NCBI GenBank assembly: GCA_035771175.1
Contig: CM069601.1
Span: forward strand, 5,036,501 to 5,100,500
Reading direction: 5' to 3'
DNA length: 64,000 bases
DNA from: Paratinospora sagittata
Lineage: Eukaryota; Streptophyta; Magnoliopsida; Ranunculales; Menispermaceae
This document shows, in pieces, positions 35,401-47,584 of this stretch. Below the pieces are notes generated by a model, which had not been told where the DNA came from, made no database searches, and saw only the letters and a list, made by a program, of their open reading frames with translations. Position 1 is the stretch's first letter. Each line of letters opens with the position of its first letter. Made by a program: the position numbers and the translations under genes.

Positions 35401-38400
35401 CATCTATGGCTGCAAGCAACCATCTTATGTAGGCTATTAGGTTTGGCTTTCCCTATTGAATAGAAAGTCGGAATATAAGAGACATTGGTTGAACACTCAA
35501 GATCGGATGTTGCTTGTGAGCTCCCATCGGACGCTCACCATTGGTTGTTTAGTTGTTAATGGCTTTGGGATTCTATAGCCTATGCACTTGCCTTTAGGGG
35601 ATCGAAGTTGGATGAATCTCCAGTGGTTCCTTTCATTGGTGTCATCCCACGTTTTTGGTTGCGCTCGTCCTCACGTGCTTCTTTATAAGGTCACATAGTG
35701 TTGGGCAAGTGATTAGGTTGTGTTTGTGCTCATGTGCTTCCTTAGACGGTCAGATGGTCTCTAGTGGATACTCTATCATAGTTAGGCCTCTAAAGTCTCA
35801 ATGTGTTTTTTCATTGGAAGTTGAATACTTAATATTTACTTCTAATGATTTTTCGTTCTATGTGCATCTTAATAGATTCGTGGTTCTTTACTTAGTGTTG
35901 ATTGACTTTTGGTGATCATTTTCTAAAAATTTGAACAGTCTATCAAGTTCTCCATATTTTGTTGATCGAGAAGTTTACTATCATGGTCTAACCATTTCCT
36001 GGTCATGAGTAGTGTGGCCAATGGAGGGGACTCCATAAATATTTTTTTCCTTTATGGAGAGCATCCCTCCCTCGAGGAGAGACCATTGGAAGGTGGTGTG
36101 TCTTGCGGTGTTATGGTCCTTATGGAAGGAGATGAATAGGAGGGTTTTTTATAATGTGTTAGAGTCCGGCTGTCAAAGTGTGGGAGCAATCTCACCTTTT
36201 AGACTCTTTTTGGGTAACAAATAGTAAGTTGTCTAATGGGTATAAGTTGGGTGATTGACTTAGAGGTTGGGAAAACTTTGTGTAAATCTTATATTGCGGT
36301 CCTTGGTGGGATCTAGTTGTACAGTTTTCATACTTACATATATATAATACTTAGTTTCTTTAAAAAAAGAAAAAAAGAAGTTTACCATCATGAATGGTGA
36401 TAAGAAGAGGGGGAGGGATCAGATAGGAGTGTTGTTTCTTCCAAAGAAGATCAACCAGGATGCTCATACCTGTGCTGAATCTACCGCATCATAATTTTGA
36501 TTAGATTATTGGTTTTCCATCTCAATATATGAGGTCATAGCTTTTCAATATGGGTGGTAGGTTTTACACGTTTTGCTGAAACAATGTATATGTCCATGCT
36601 GTTGGTTAAGTTTGTAAGAATAAATTGATCCAGAACTCATTATATTTGCAGAAACATGAGCTCAACAGATGAGATGGTTGGTCAAATGACAATATTCTAT
36701 TGTGGCAAGGTGAATGTTTATGATGGCATTCCTGTTAACATGGTAATGAAGTTTGTCTCCTTTGTTTCTATCTGGTGTTAAATCCCATAATTTTTTGGTT
36801 TTCTGATCCAATTGATTGACATTTAGGCAAGAGCAATCATGCAACTTGCAGCGAGCCCTGCCCATCTGCCTCAGGATTCTCCCCCTGCTACTACTGTAGC
36901 ACTTCGACTCTTTCCGCGCCAACTACAAATAGAGTCCACCAGACCAGGCCTTACTTCTGCTGCAGCCTCTCCCATTAATCAAAATGGTAGGCTCTGTCAC
37001 AGATGGTAGACCTTATGTTTCCTCTTTCAGTTAATAAATGTGATTCACGTGTGGGATTTGAACTCGTTACCTTCTGGCCAGCTCACTTGTCCATGAGTTA
37101 CCATCCTAAATAATCTTGGATTAAACCATGGATAGGGAGAGCTGCTGAATGCAAAATGCACTTCTTACATTGAGTCGGTGAAACAATCTTGGATGTTGAT
37201 GTTTTGTGTTGAACTCACAACACTGTTCAAAGTGGTAACTCATGGAGTACTGGATGCTTTTCCCATTAATATGTGGTGTGATTTTCACTGCAGTAGTTGA
37301 AAACTCTCAGCAATACAGGGAAGGAGGAATGCTGTCTCAAGAAGTTGACCATGGTATGGACATATACTGATCCTTTGTTGTCATAAAATGTTTTTGTATA
37401 ATCCAAAGCCACCTCTTCAATTTCTTCTCAAAGGGACTATGAAGGTAGATGTTTGAAATTTGAACTAAAACTTTATCAATGTTGTTATTTTGCTAGCTAG
37501 GTCAACTTTTCTAATTGATGCAAAAAGTGGATATGGGATAACGAGTAAATAAGTTTGTGAATGATAGTTGATATCAGCCTTAGATTGTTTTTTAATGGTC
37601 TTTGCGTATCCATGCTGATGTTTTTTTTTTCTTGTGCAGAGTGCCCAGCAAGCAGAAAGGCGTCTCTGCAGAGATACCTCGAAAAGAGAAAAGACAGGTA
37701 TTGTATTAGTTGATTAACTTGATTAAAACTTCTTTGTGGAGGAGTTCAAATGGCGTTGAAAAACATCAATTTCACTCTTTTTTCCTTTCTTTTTTACTTG
37801 TTTACCTTTAGCAGAAGATTCAAAATAAAAAAAAAGATTGGGGCATCATCTTGTTCTAGCTTAGAGATGTACCAGAACCATCAAATGAGGGGTCAGAATC
37901 CAAATGAGCAGTCAAGCCGAAGTAGTACATGCTCCCCACCCGAATCCAGACTGCTACATGCTCCTTCAAGTGGCAACTCAAATGAGGACCAAGCCAAGTA
38001 CATTGGGCTCTCTGTTGATCTGAATGATAATGGTAAGCTACAATCCTTTCAGTCTTGGCTCATTTTACTAGCAGAAAGTGGTTACACCATTATATTTTTT
38101 ATGAATTACATAACCAAATAATAAATAGGACATGGTTGAGGTGTAACTCAACGAGCTGGTTGACCACATGGTTCCAAGCCTTTCTTTCAATTGCTTAATG
38201 CTGAGTATGAGCAAATGTATGGATTGTTATAAAGGGGGGCATGTGCTGGATCTTTTGGAGCTGTGGCCAGCCAAGAGGAAGTTTTCAACTGGTCATTGAT
38301 CTATTATTGTGGGACCCAATGCATTTAGTTATGGATACTAGAATAGTTTGGATGGAGATCTTTAATTGCTCTCCATGTTTTGTCAGAGTTAATGAATTTT

Positions 38401-40556
38401 CGGTTTGTTCGCAAATGGTAGAGACCTGAGTACTTAAACAGCTCAGGGAACATAAAGGAAAAAGAAAGGGTGTGGTGATGGTGGGGGAGGGGGGAGGGGA
38501 GTTCTTTTAAGTGAAAATTCAGAATACAGACCTGGAAAAAATTAAATTGAAGATTGGAAAGAAACAAGAACTTAAGTGAAGCATGAGTATGGGGAACCAT
38601 TATAACTATATCCTTATTTGGACCCATCTCAATCTTCTTCTCTATGAGGCAAGCAGTCTTTTATCTTGTGTTCTAGAACCCATTAAACTTGGAAGGGACT
38701 TTTCATGCATTCGCTGTTTTTTATCCTAGTCATGGTTCCATATCACAAATGCTCTTTATGTTGTGTTTCCAAGTAAAACTCAATAAAACTTGGAAGCAAC
38801 TTATTTTGTTGCTCTCTTTTCTCTGCCTTGATTGCACATCATTGAAGCGCACTTTCCTTAGTTGTGTGCTGCAGAAGTGTTAAAGTATCTGCCAGAATGT
38901 ATACAAGGAAAGCTTGTATAACTGCATGAGATTTAGTAGTGGATTGTTCATTTAGTAGGATGGTATGATCGGATGTAGTGCTTTTCTTAGGTGTCGATTA
39001 AAGCTGTGGCATATCATTTGAATCACAGTTTTATTGGATTTGGATGTTGTGACTAACTTTGTAGGATCTGCCTGCATTTTTTTCAACTGTCATTTGTTCC
39101 TTCCTACATTGTCCCATGATGAAGCACTTATATGACTGATCTCTAGTAGATTCAAATGCTAGTCCTTAACAACAAATATAATATGTGATGCTATCTCATG
39201 GACGTGCATAGTATATTGAATTTCATATTATAATTCCATGGATGGGTCAACAAAAACGTGAAGGATAAAGAATACAACATTAAGGTAGTGAAGATTTTAA
39301 GCTCACTTTGGGACTCAGCCATAGCTTAATTTGATCTTCTTTGGTCTGTGCACGATGTGTCTCTTCATAGAAGGCAAATGAAAGAACAAAACATTATTAA
39401 GTTGATCATGACTATTGGAAGTACTTGGACTGTAAATTATATAATTGCTATTGTAGATTTGTAGTATATATTCAGAATCTTTGGTAGGGATTGGATCGGC
39501 ATATGTTGATGATTGCTAGTGGGCCAAGAACTCTTGACAGTGACAATCTTAACCAATCATTTTATGCTGTCCCTCTTCAATTCTATGCAACATTTGTTTT
39601 CATCATTCCTGTTGATTAAAGTCAGCAATAACTTATGTTTGCTCACTATGGGTGCTTTCGTCGATGTACCATTAGCTGAAATGCCCAACCCACGGAGGCA
39701 TGTCTTTGAATATATGGATGAAATAGTAAAACAATTTGAAACCCTTTTTCTCTGATGACTCTCCGCGTACACTGGACATGATTATGGCATGATTTGGATT
39801 AGCTGGATAACATGTTATTGTTGCTGATATTTCAGATGTTGAAGACACTTGATCTGGTGGCACTTATAAACAGTAATTCCACGACAAGCTTTCTTCATAA
39901 AATAGCTCTTACTGCTGCCATGAATTCTGAGTACCTAATGGCCAGCTCAACAAGTATCTGGTGCTACCATTGAAGGTGGAACTCCTGAATGAGATAGATT
40001 TACATGCCACTCCCAATCTTGTATTATCGGGATAATGTAATCTTAAATTTCCAACACACAGGCTGAGAGGCTTTTCCAATCTTTGTTGCCTGCAGCCAGC
40101 CTACTGGGAGTAAATGAGGCAAGATTTGTAGCGGAAACAGGCAATGCAGCAGTTAATATTTAGCTAATTACAAGAAATTGGCAAAAGATTCCCTTGTTAC
40201 TGGGTTCAATCTTTGTTGCAGTGATTGTTAGCTTGCCTTTCCCTCTCGACTCGCGAGGGATAATGAACCTGATGTTGATCTTTATGCCCTTTAGCCCTCG
40301 TACACATTATCATCATTTTCTTATGCCTCTTCATTATGATTTAGACTTTCCACCTCAATCTTTGTCATTCGATGGCAATGCATATAAATGCCATAATAAT
40401 GGCTTGTTATGTTAGAAACTATTGCACTTTAGGCTTAGATTGTAGATGATTGTTATGAGTTTATTAGGTATTTAAAGTCCTCATTACTATGTGCTTAGTA
40501 TTAACACCATTATTACAGTGGAGCCTGCGCGTTCCTCGTCTACCCGAAAAACCTGA
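29447..40556 (+). CDS. PPD: PEAPOD (TIFY4-type) transcriptional repressor
   Basis: Nuclear TIFY-family repressor. In Arabidopsis, PEAPOD recruits KIX8/9 and NINJA-TOPLESS to limit meristemoid division and leaf or pod size. Inferred exons: 29447-29564, 29671-29822, 29959-30116, 36652-36742, 36827-36986, 37294-37353, 37640-37697, 37815-38032, 40519-40556. All junctions are GT-AG and in phase, giving about 350 residues (family roughly 310-350). Seen: the N-terminal PPD domain (LTEEDISQLTREDCRRYLKE, then GMRRPSWNKSQAIEQV, residues about 14-60), TIFYCGKVNVYDG at about 156 (the canonical TIFY motif), and a Jas-like SRKASLQRYLEKRKDR at 251-266. The start at 29447 fits family N-termini; an in-frame ATG at 29372 would add 25 atypical residues. 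Exon 8 has a triple acceptor. The short last exon is the least certain. Intron 3 is 6.5 kb. Confidence 0.93.
31815..32407. mobile_element. hAT-type MITE in PEAPOD intron 3
   Basis: 593 bp between octamers tagttatg (31807-31814) and cagttatg (32408-32415), one mismatch. Termini are taggggta and, inverted, tagggctg. No coding capacity. Size of duplication and terminus suit hAT, as for 14933-15482, but the interiors differ, so it is another family. Confidence 0.75.
33580..33745 (+). pseudogene. L1-type LINE endonuclease relic
   Basis: In frame order the text reads GVLIAWDVRLVKVYEH, one stop, then EFSISVLVNLGKCSNWWLIV followed by VYCPTRR. This is the endonuclease motif of plant L1 LINEs (F-S-I-S-V...WWL-x-x-VY-P-T). 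Both ends fade out. It lies inside PEAPOD intron 3. Confidence 0.65.
36000..36385 (+). mobile_element. L1-type LINE 3' end
   Basis: Contains ERPLEGGVSCGVMVLMEGDE-like decayed text; in frame it reads VLWSLWKEMNRRVFYNVLES, the terminal W-x-x-W-x-x-R-N-R-R-x-F motif of plant L1 polyproteins. It is followed by an untranslated tail and an A-rich end (ttaaaaaaagaaaaaaagaag, about 36360). It may belong to the same insertion as the endonuclease relic at 33580. Confidence 0.6.
37811..37817 (+). promoter_or_regulatory. Triple tandem splice acceptor (NAGNAGNAG) of PEAPOD exon 8
   Basis: The intron end reads ttTAGCAGAAGattc, giving three acceptors three bases apart (after 37811, 37814 or 37817), all in frame. 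They would yield KDSRRFK, KDRRFK or KDRFK in the Jas region. The last matches the usual family sequence, but AAG is the weakest acceptor; CAG would be preferred on general grounds. Confidence 0.6.
38033..40518 (+). other. Intron 8 of PEAPOD, 2.5 kb
   Basis: From gtaagcta to tattacag. No transposon end or conserved frame was found. Small open frames at 38241-38429 and 39513-39755 have no recognisable motif. If the last exon is assigned wrongly, transcripts could end inside this stretch: reading through the donor gives a stop about 90 bases later. Confidence 0.55.
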
Positions 40557-41440
40557 ATCCAAAGCTTCGATAAAGGCAACGCAAGGTTGAATGGAGAGTA
40601 CCCCAATACGTCACTGCGTGTTGCAGTGCGCTTGCATTTCCTTTGCATGGACCCTTGTTGGAAAACTTGACTGTTGCTTCGGGTTTCATCTTGTTGTGAG
40701 TTCTAACTATGTTGTGTTATAAACATTTCAACTTAATCCTTTAGCGTACGAACCTATGTTGCATTGGAAGTACTTTGAAGAGAACCAACTTCAAATATCA
40801 TATTCATGTTTGGAGAATTGTTTGCATGATTTGAGCTTGACATCCGGTCTTAAAGGTAATTCTTCTTACTAATATCCATTCTCAGTAACATACTATTTGC
40901 CATCCTGTTGCACACTACCATTGCAGTTTCTTGTCACTGCCATTGCTTCATCTGCCTTTTGTTTTTAAAATGTTCTAAATAGCTCCAAAAGTTTTCGGGT
41001 GTGTTTGATGGCTATTTGAGGAAATTTTCTTATGTTTGTTTGGTTGGGCATGAAAAAATTTACTCGTAATTAGTTAATAATTAGTTATTCAATTAAAAAT
41101 AACTATAACTTCTTCAAATTTAGTGTAAAGAAATTTTGATATATATCAAAGAATTCTGGGCTGGCTTTTCTTGGGTTCGGAAGGAAATTTGTCACAACTC
41201 TGACTAGGTTCTTGAACATGGGTATTCGTGCATATTGTGCTCTTTTTTTTTCTTTTTTCTTTTTTTAACAAGGTTCGAGATCATGTTCAAGAGAATAACA
41301 ATTTAGCTAGTGGAAAGGAATTACCTCAATTGACATGATACTATCCCATTTCGGGCAAAAAAAAAAAGGTAGGATTCTAATTTTTCATTCACATTTGTGT
41401 GCACAAAGGCCTTAGGCAGCGGGAAAGGTTTAGTTGAATA
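40557..41440. other. PEAPOD 3' region and start of intergenic
   Basis: GC content stays higher than in the introns until about 40700, consistent with a 3' untranslated region. No single poly(A) signal stands out. From 41000 onward it is AT-rich without features. Confidence 0.4.
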
Positions 41441-41450
41441 GAGTTAAATT

Positions 41451-41615
41451 CTTCTTTTCAGTGGGTATCGGGGACTTACGTCCCCCAGTCCCTTTGAAGC
41501 ACGACTATAAACACTCAAAGACACTTGGCCAACAATTGATCGGAGATATATCGAACTCAAGACCTTCAAGGTAAGTGTGTTTTTACCTAACCATTGAACT
41601 AACTCATCGTTGGTT
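41451..41615 (-). mobile_element. tRNA-derived SINE, minus strand
   Basis: On the minus strand the head gagttagttcaatggttagg resembles a pol III A box and cttgagttcgata a B box. The 3' end reads cgatacccactgaaaagaag. The flanks gagttaaatt (41441-41450) and gagttgaatt (41616-41625) form a duplication with one mismatch. It shares its tail with the SINE at 45297-45439. Confidence 0.75.
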
Positions 41616-41625
41616 GAGTTGAATT

Positions 41626-42890
41626 GGATATATATGCACAAAGACATGAAGCTTTTTGTTTAAATCCACCCTCATTAATTTTGCCCGAAGAATTGCGCAA
41701 CAACCCACCAATTCCCTATCTAGAGTTACTAAAGGAGCCATCGCACGAAAGGTTGTAGCCTTCCAGGAAATAAGCACACCATATTAATTAATTTCATGTT
41801 TCGTAGTGATTCTATACACAGAAAATTAATTGTCCCTTAAAAAGAGCACAAAAAATTGGGTTTAGGTTTTTTTAGGAGTGGCAAAAAAGTGGATAATCAA
41901 CGTTTAGTAGTGGCGATCTTACCACGTTTTCGGAAGCAAGCAAGCAAGATTTTTTTGTTCGTACCTATTTGTTGAAAAAGCAAGAAGCTCGCTTTGTTCG
42001 AGTTTTATACTTTTTATTGCTTTTATCATTTTCCTAAATATATTTTAAAAACTTTGAAATAATACAAATAAATGATAAAAACAGTAAAATGTATAATTAA
42101 ATTAGCTTATGAAACTCGTTTTATAAGATATATTTTAAGTTAAACTAGCTAATAAAACTAATTTTATCAAATTTTATAAATATTATATAACTAGTAAATT
42201 TATAGTTCTTATTTAACCAGAGTATATTTGTACATATCTTCAATGTTATACAATCAAATGTATTAATAAATGTTTACAATAAATAATAGTTAATGTGTTT
42301 AAATATATATATTTTTCTACACATTTCAAATATTACTAATAATAATATCAATAAAATTTAACTAAAATTTCAACAATAAATAATAAAATGAAATGTTACG
42401 TGCAGTGCACTTGACACCATGCACCCTATATGTTTTTAAATATCCTGTATGGATAGAAAATAAACATTATATAAGTAACAAAATTATTAACACGTCATTT
42501 TTATTGCTTATTCAGTTTGTACTCATAAAAAAACATTCTCTTTACCCTGTCTAATTTTAAAAATTATCTCTTTACCCACATCAAAATTACAAAATAACCC
42601 TTCTCACTTTGCACATGCCCAAACTTTAATCCATCCCAAAAAAAAAAACTCAAATATCTAACCCTAAATCTTTTTTCAAAATCATCTTCTTTTATCCTTA
42701 AATCAATTACTTCTGTTTCAAAAGATTATTGAAGGGAAAAAAAATCAAATAGGATTAATTTTTGTTGATGCAGAATCTAAGCAACACCAAGTAAATGAAC
42801 ACGTGTAAGAGATGGTCGTATATGAAATTATGAATTATCCGATTCCGGCGAGGATTTACCATCGTGATCTAAGAAGAAGAGAAAAAATAA
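41626..42890. other. Intergenic AT-rich sequence
   Basis: No gene frame or element end was found. 42040-42400 is extremely AT-rich. Confidence 0.5.
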
Positions 42891-43690
42891 TAGGGCTATC
42901 GTAAGGAATACCGGTATTGTGCCGGCAGCCAAAGACCTTCCGATACCTAAGTTAAAGCTTGTTTAAGACTATAACAATAATTCTTGTAGAAAGTTCTTCG
43001 TACCTTATGGTGAGGGTGACGAGTCTTATTTATAGAGGAGGTCCTCTGGCGTGAATGACTAACTGCCCAGTAGACATGGTGCCACATGTCGTGTCGTCGT
43101 TGGTCAAGATGAGCTGGATGAACTCATCTATTCCAAGTTGGTCTTGGAAAAAGAATCTCATCATGTTTTGAATGATCCTTATCTTCCTGGTTCATCTCGA
43201 AGTAAGAATCTTATCTCATTTCGGATGATCCCTATTTTCCTGATTTGTCTCGGAGGAAGAGTAATGTCTCGTCTCTATGTCGGAGTCCGTATTTTAGAAC
43301 GTAACTACTTCGAATTCCTTGGGATATGACGTGCTAGGGACTTATCTGTTTCATCTGGGATGACTAGCTCGGATATAAGTCGAGCTGTCGCTTTAACAGA
43401 AATAGCACTTCGCATAGCTCGGTTAGATCGAACTATCGCTAACATGGTGTTTTTGGGTTTATCGTATTTATCATCTCGCTAGGTTAGCTTGGACATGTTC
43501 ATAGTCGAATAGAGCTCGATTTGACTGAGTTGATTTGGCGGTCATAACTTTACGCGACTTTTTCCTCGTCACCTCTGCTCGTCCTTCACCATACGGGGCT
43601 AACACATCTCGGAACACCAACTCAGCTTCTCTTCCGATATCCAGGTCAGCTCTAATCCGAGTTGACCATCCAATAATTTTGTTATTGAAG
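42891..43690. repeat. Dispersed LTR-like repeat, second copy of the 16850 motif
   Basis: Shares with 16850-16960 the phrase atcgt...accggt-ttgtgccggc, then aaagaccttccgatacctaagtt, followed by gtcttatttatagagg. Farther on, words with gctcg and cgagct recur loosely (43350-43520). The element type and ends are unresolved. Confidence 0.4.
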
Positions 43691-43929
43691 AGTTTTGCAT
43701 CTTAGAGAGTTTCGAAGTTTGATTTCAAAATTATTGCTTTGGTAAGAACATACATATTTAGGACTTGTATGTTGATTTTATGTTTTTTTTTTATTTTTTA
43801 TGGAAAACCTTGTCGAAAACTCATTTTCTGACGGGGTTTCGTTGGCTCCAGCACGTAATTCTGTCGCACAAGATAGAATTGATTTTATTATTTTAATAAA
43901 AACTAGTTCTATTATTTTAAGCAAAAATT

Positions 43930-44110
43930 AATATTTTATTTTTGAGGTATCTAAGCCAGCTTATACACACCGACTAGTCCTTAAGAGCAAGTCCCATTAA
44001 CTATGGAGAGTGACGTCCCCTCAATGAGTATGTTAATGCCCCACACATGATTTACGGATGGTGCAAGAGATTTTCCTCAAAGAAAAGGTTGCATCCACCT
44101 CACTTGAAAT
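43930..44110 (-). mobile_element. Possible SINE, minus strand
   Basis: The minus strand ends ggactagtcggtgtgtataag-ctggcttagatacctc followed by aaaaataaaata, the 3' form of several plant SINEs (compare gcactagtctggcg in 8386-8589). A possible duplication is aattaatatt / aattatgaatatt. The head near 44090 is not clearly tRNA-like. Confidence 0.4.
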
Positions 44111-45284
44111 TATGAATATTAGCTTTAACCACTTTGTCTATCTTGTTCAGAGTTGTCGTCCTTTTTTACTTGAAAGAATAAAAGAATATGACTGTCATTA
44201 ATTAGGAGTTAATAGGCAATTCGGTCATTGCTTCAATTATTTAAAACCCCGTGCTGTGTGAACACTTTCACTTTAAAAGAGGTTCTCTCGATTCTCGCTA
44301 CTTCCCCGCTTCTCTTCTTTCAAAATAAGGAACCCAACCCAACCATACCAAAGCCCAATCAAAAATAAATAAATAAATTAATTAATTAAATTAAAGAAAC
44401 CCACCTTATAACTGAAATGCACTTTTATTTCTTTTAGTTTGTTTTTTACAACATTTTAGCTCGTATAAATAATTGACCACTAAATAAAGTCATAAATGGC
44501 CATCCAATTTGATAAGTTCAAACATGTCAAGTTTCAAATAAGCATTTTTTTTTTTGTCTTCGACCATTCAGTATTTCCGTTAACCTCGACTAAAATTATT
44601 CTAAAGTCATAAACAATACAACATTGTGCAATATCTCTGTAGAGTAGGCACTTAGATGTGGACACGAACTCGAACTCAAAATCAAGATTTTATTTTTTAA
44701 CAACAATCTATACCTTATTTTATAACCAACGAGGCTACCCAACTTTAAGTTAAAAATGTCATTTCACTCTGATGTTTTATCTTCTTATCTTTCCCTATCG
44801 AACTTCTTTTTTCTTCTTCCTCTCAAATATCAATTTTTGTCGCCTTTTTATCATTTGAGAGTTTCCTTGAGTGAGATAAAAGTGTGGCATTATATTTAGA
44901 ATTCAATTAATGTATATAAGCACTTCTTAAGTGGAGTTAAAATAATTAGTCAATCCTCCAATTATATAATAGCTTAAAAAGGACACAAGCATTAAAATGA
45001 TATAACTTTTAAAGACTCTTTTCAATACTAACGTAATTGATAAGTTTGTTGTAACTCTATACCAAAGTTCAAGTATCAAGAGAAATGTTACGAGATTTAT
45101 TCCTTATCAATCTTCTTATGCCTTGATCTATTTGCCTTTGAATGACTTGGGAAAGTGGAGTTAGAATGTTTAGAATGTGTAAAACTCCCCATATCTAATA
45201 AATATAAATGTATTATTGCATGTATAATTATATTTTTTATAATTAAATTAGTGTGTTCTAAGTTCAAGGTTTAACCCATGCTTT
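44111..45284. other. Intergenic, no supported feature
   Basis: AT-rich; contains short homopolymer runs only. Confidence 0.5.
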
Positions 45285-45296
45285 ATTATTTAAATT

Positions 45297-45439
45297 AAAT
45301 TTTTTTTTAAGTCAGCGGGTATCAGAGATATATGATTCATTTTAAGTCATCTGGGCCACAAATATCCTTGTACACCGTTAACTAATATAGTGGTGAGTGG
45401 CACGGTTCGAATTTGAACCTTCTCCCTTAGGATAAGTGC
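45297..45439 (-). mobile_element. tRNA-derived SINE, minus strand, 12-bp duplication
   Basis: 143 bp between perfect attatttaaatt copies at 45285-45296 and 45440-45451. On the minus strand aaggttcaaattcgaacc resembles a B box, and the 3' end ctgatacccgctgacttaaaaaaaaa is A-rich. Its tail resembles the SINE at 41451-41615. Confidence 0.82.
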
Positions 45440-45451
45440 ATTATTTAAATT

Positions 45452-46500
45452 TAGAACGAATGCATGTGTAGATACAAAGAAAATACAATAAGCATAAATA
45501 TCTTTTTTTTTTTTTTTGCCCTCTTGTTCAAGTTAACATGTAACATAATTTTAAATTTTCAACTTTTTTTTTTTGAAACCTTTTAATTTATAACTTAAAC
45601 TTTATATTTTATAATTCTTAAATTCAACATTTGGAAAAAGGATATATAATTTATGGAATTACATACCCTTCTAACCTCTCTACACTGACCACACCCACCA
45701 TTCCAGAATCCAACAAAAAAAATTAAATTAAAACATTATATGAGTTTTTTTTTTTTTTAACTAGATTAGTGGTCTATATAAATTTATTTCCTTTATTCTG
45801 GACTGTTAAATCTTAAGTAATACATTATAATTTCTTTTATAAAAAAAAAACTATTTTCACTAATAATTTTTTCATCTTTAACTTAAGCTAAGAGGGTTAA
45901 GTGGAGGTGGTTCAGGGTCATTTTGGACATTGTCCAATGCTAAAAAAATAAAAAAATGTTTTTAGAGAAAATGGGCCAAATCCAATAGCAGGCAGCTTCT
46001 CCGGATGAGGAGCATGCGCCTTTAGTTGTCTCATTGCCTCCTCCAATATAAATCCAGCTTTTTTCAAAATCCTAATTATTAAAGAATATTTTCATTTTAC
46101 GTCCCTCAATTATTAAGCAAAATGTCATCAACTCCCTTGACTAGTAGGTGAAGATGGAGATTGATAATGAAAGGATTTTTTCAAATAGTAAAATAAAAGA
46201 TATAATAGTTTTTGAGAAATGCTTTTCTCATTTTTTCTTACAAAAAGATGAAAATGGGAAGAAATGACATTATCTCGTTATTTTACTTTTCGAATACTCT
46301 AAAAATAGGACGTGAGTACCGAATAGCTAATCCAGTTTTGACTATTCATTTTTAGAGTCAACGGTCAAAGGATGAACAAATGAAACTTTCAAAATTCAGG
46401 GAGGAAACACAAAATTCTTAGCAGTTCAGTCAAAAAGACTCCGTATAATTTAATTTAATTATATTTTGGTTCACTTCAACGACTCTCTTCGTCACTACCA
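45452..46500. other. Intergenic upstream of the EOL gene
   Basis: AT-rich with homopolymer runs (45504-45519, 45749-45760). No element ends were seen. Confidence 0.5.
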
Positions 46501-47338
46501 GAAAGACTGAAGGAAAAAAGGAGAAAAAAGAGGGAAAATAAAGCCCTTTTATCAAACAAAAATAAAGTGACGGTCAGAAATCTTACTTTAGATTCTTCCT
46601 TCTCTTTCAGCTAAATCAAACTGCAAGTTTCATGATTTGGGTTTTGAAATTCCATGCCTAAAGTGGATTGGGTAAGTCTTGATTTCATCTAGAAATTCTT
46701 GGGTAGCTTCGTTTTAACGAATCCATCAAGCTTGGTTGGTGGTTCGGTCTCTAAATTTTTCTACTTTTATTTTTTATTTTTTTGTTGTTGCTCTTTTGTT
46801 TGGAAGATTCGGTTGGTCCTGATGTGGATTTGGTGGTGTTTCTGGTAGAGATCTTGTCTAATCCTTTGTGGGTCATTGAGTTTCAACTGATTTATGTTGC
46901 CTTCTTTATGTGATAATGTGTAGATTCTACTAGTTCAGTTAAAGATTATAAATTTTTCATTAATACATAGTGGAGTGATAGATTTCTGTAGGGTGAAAAG
47001 GGTATTGATAGTTGAATCTGTATATCGGAACCAATATTTATTTAGCTATTGTAATTGTTGAGAGTTGATTTACTTTTGAAAGTATTGGGTGTTCACGAAA
47101 ACCCATATTGAGATCCTGTGTTTAAGGGAGGGGGCTGCTTCTGCTTCTTCTTCTTCGTCATCTTCATTTTCCGCTTTTAATAAGTTTGTGGGATTGAGGG
47201 AGAGAAAATTTGAAGATTTTAGGCTTTGTGATGTGAAGGGATTTTGTCATTTTCGCCTATTTTTGTGCTTTTTGAATTGGAAAGAAACTCCATTTGGGGA
47301 GTGTGGAGATCTGGGATTTGTTGCATCTCTTATGCCCT
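46500..47338 (+). promoter_or_regulatory. Probable promoter and leader of the EOL gene
   Basis: A purine-rich stretch near 46500-46545 is followed by ctctttcag words. ggattgggtaagtc near 46668-46678 looks like a splice donor in the leader, suggesting a 5' untranslated intron; the acceptor is not determined. Transcription start is not assignable by eye. Confidence 0.35.
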
Positions 47339-47553
47339 ATGAGGAATATATTCCTCTCAGAATCCTGCAAAGAAACACAATTACATGCTCTTAATCCGCA
47401 GTCTTGGCTTCAAGTTGAGAGAGGGAAGCTGTCGTCCAAAATATCCACAACTTCTTCCTCTTCCATGTGAGTGATGTGCCCCTCCCTAATCCTTTCTCTC
47501 TATATGTTTTTTTTTTTTTTGGGTAATTAACTATTAACATGAAATTGAGTTCC

Positions 47554-47584
<31 letters not shown>

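Larger units (their letters stand above)
30117..36651 (+). other. Intron 3 of PEAPOD, 6.5 kb, transposon-bearing
   Basis: Runs from gtttttatctc to tttgcag. It holds a hAT MITE (31815-32407), an L1 endonuclease relic (about 33580-33740) and an L1 3' end (about 36000-36380). The stretches 30250-31810, 32410-33570 and 33750-36000 show no supported feature beyond A/T runs. Some weakly repeated gatggtcaggt/catgtgcttcctt words occur at 35150-35770. Confidence 0.85.

Noticed and set aside
35051..35915. Overlapping plus-strand frames in PEAPOD intron 3
   Set aside because: No motif; internal word repeats suggest an old repeat, not a gene.
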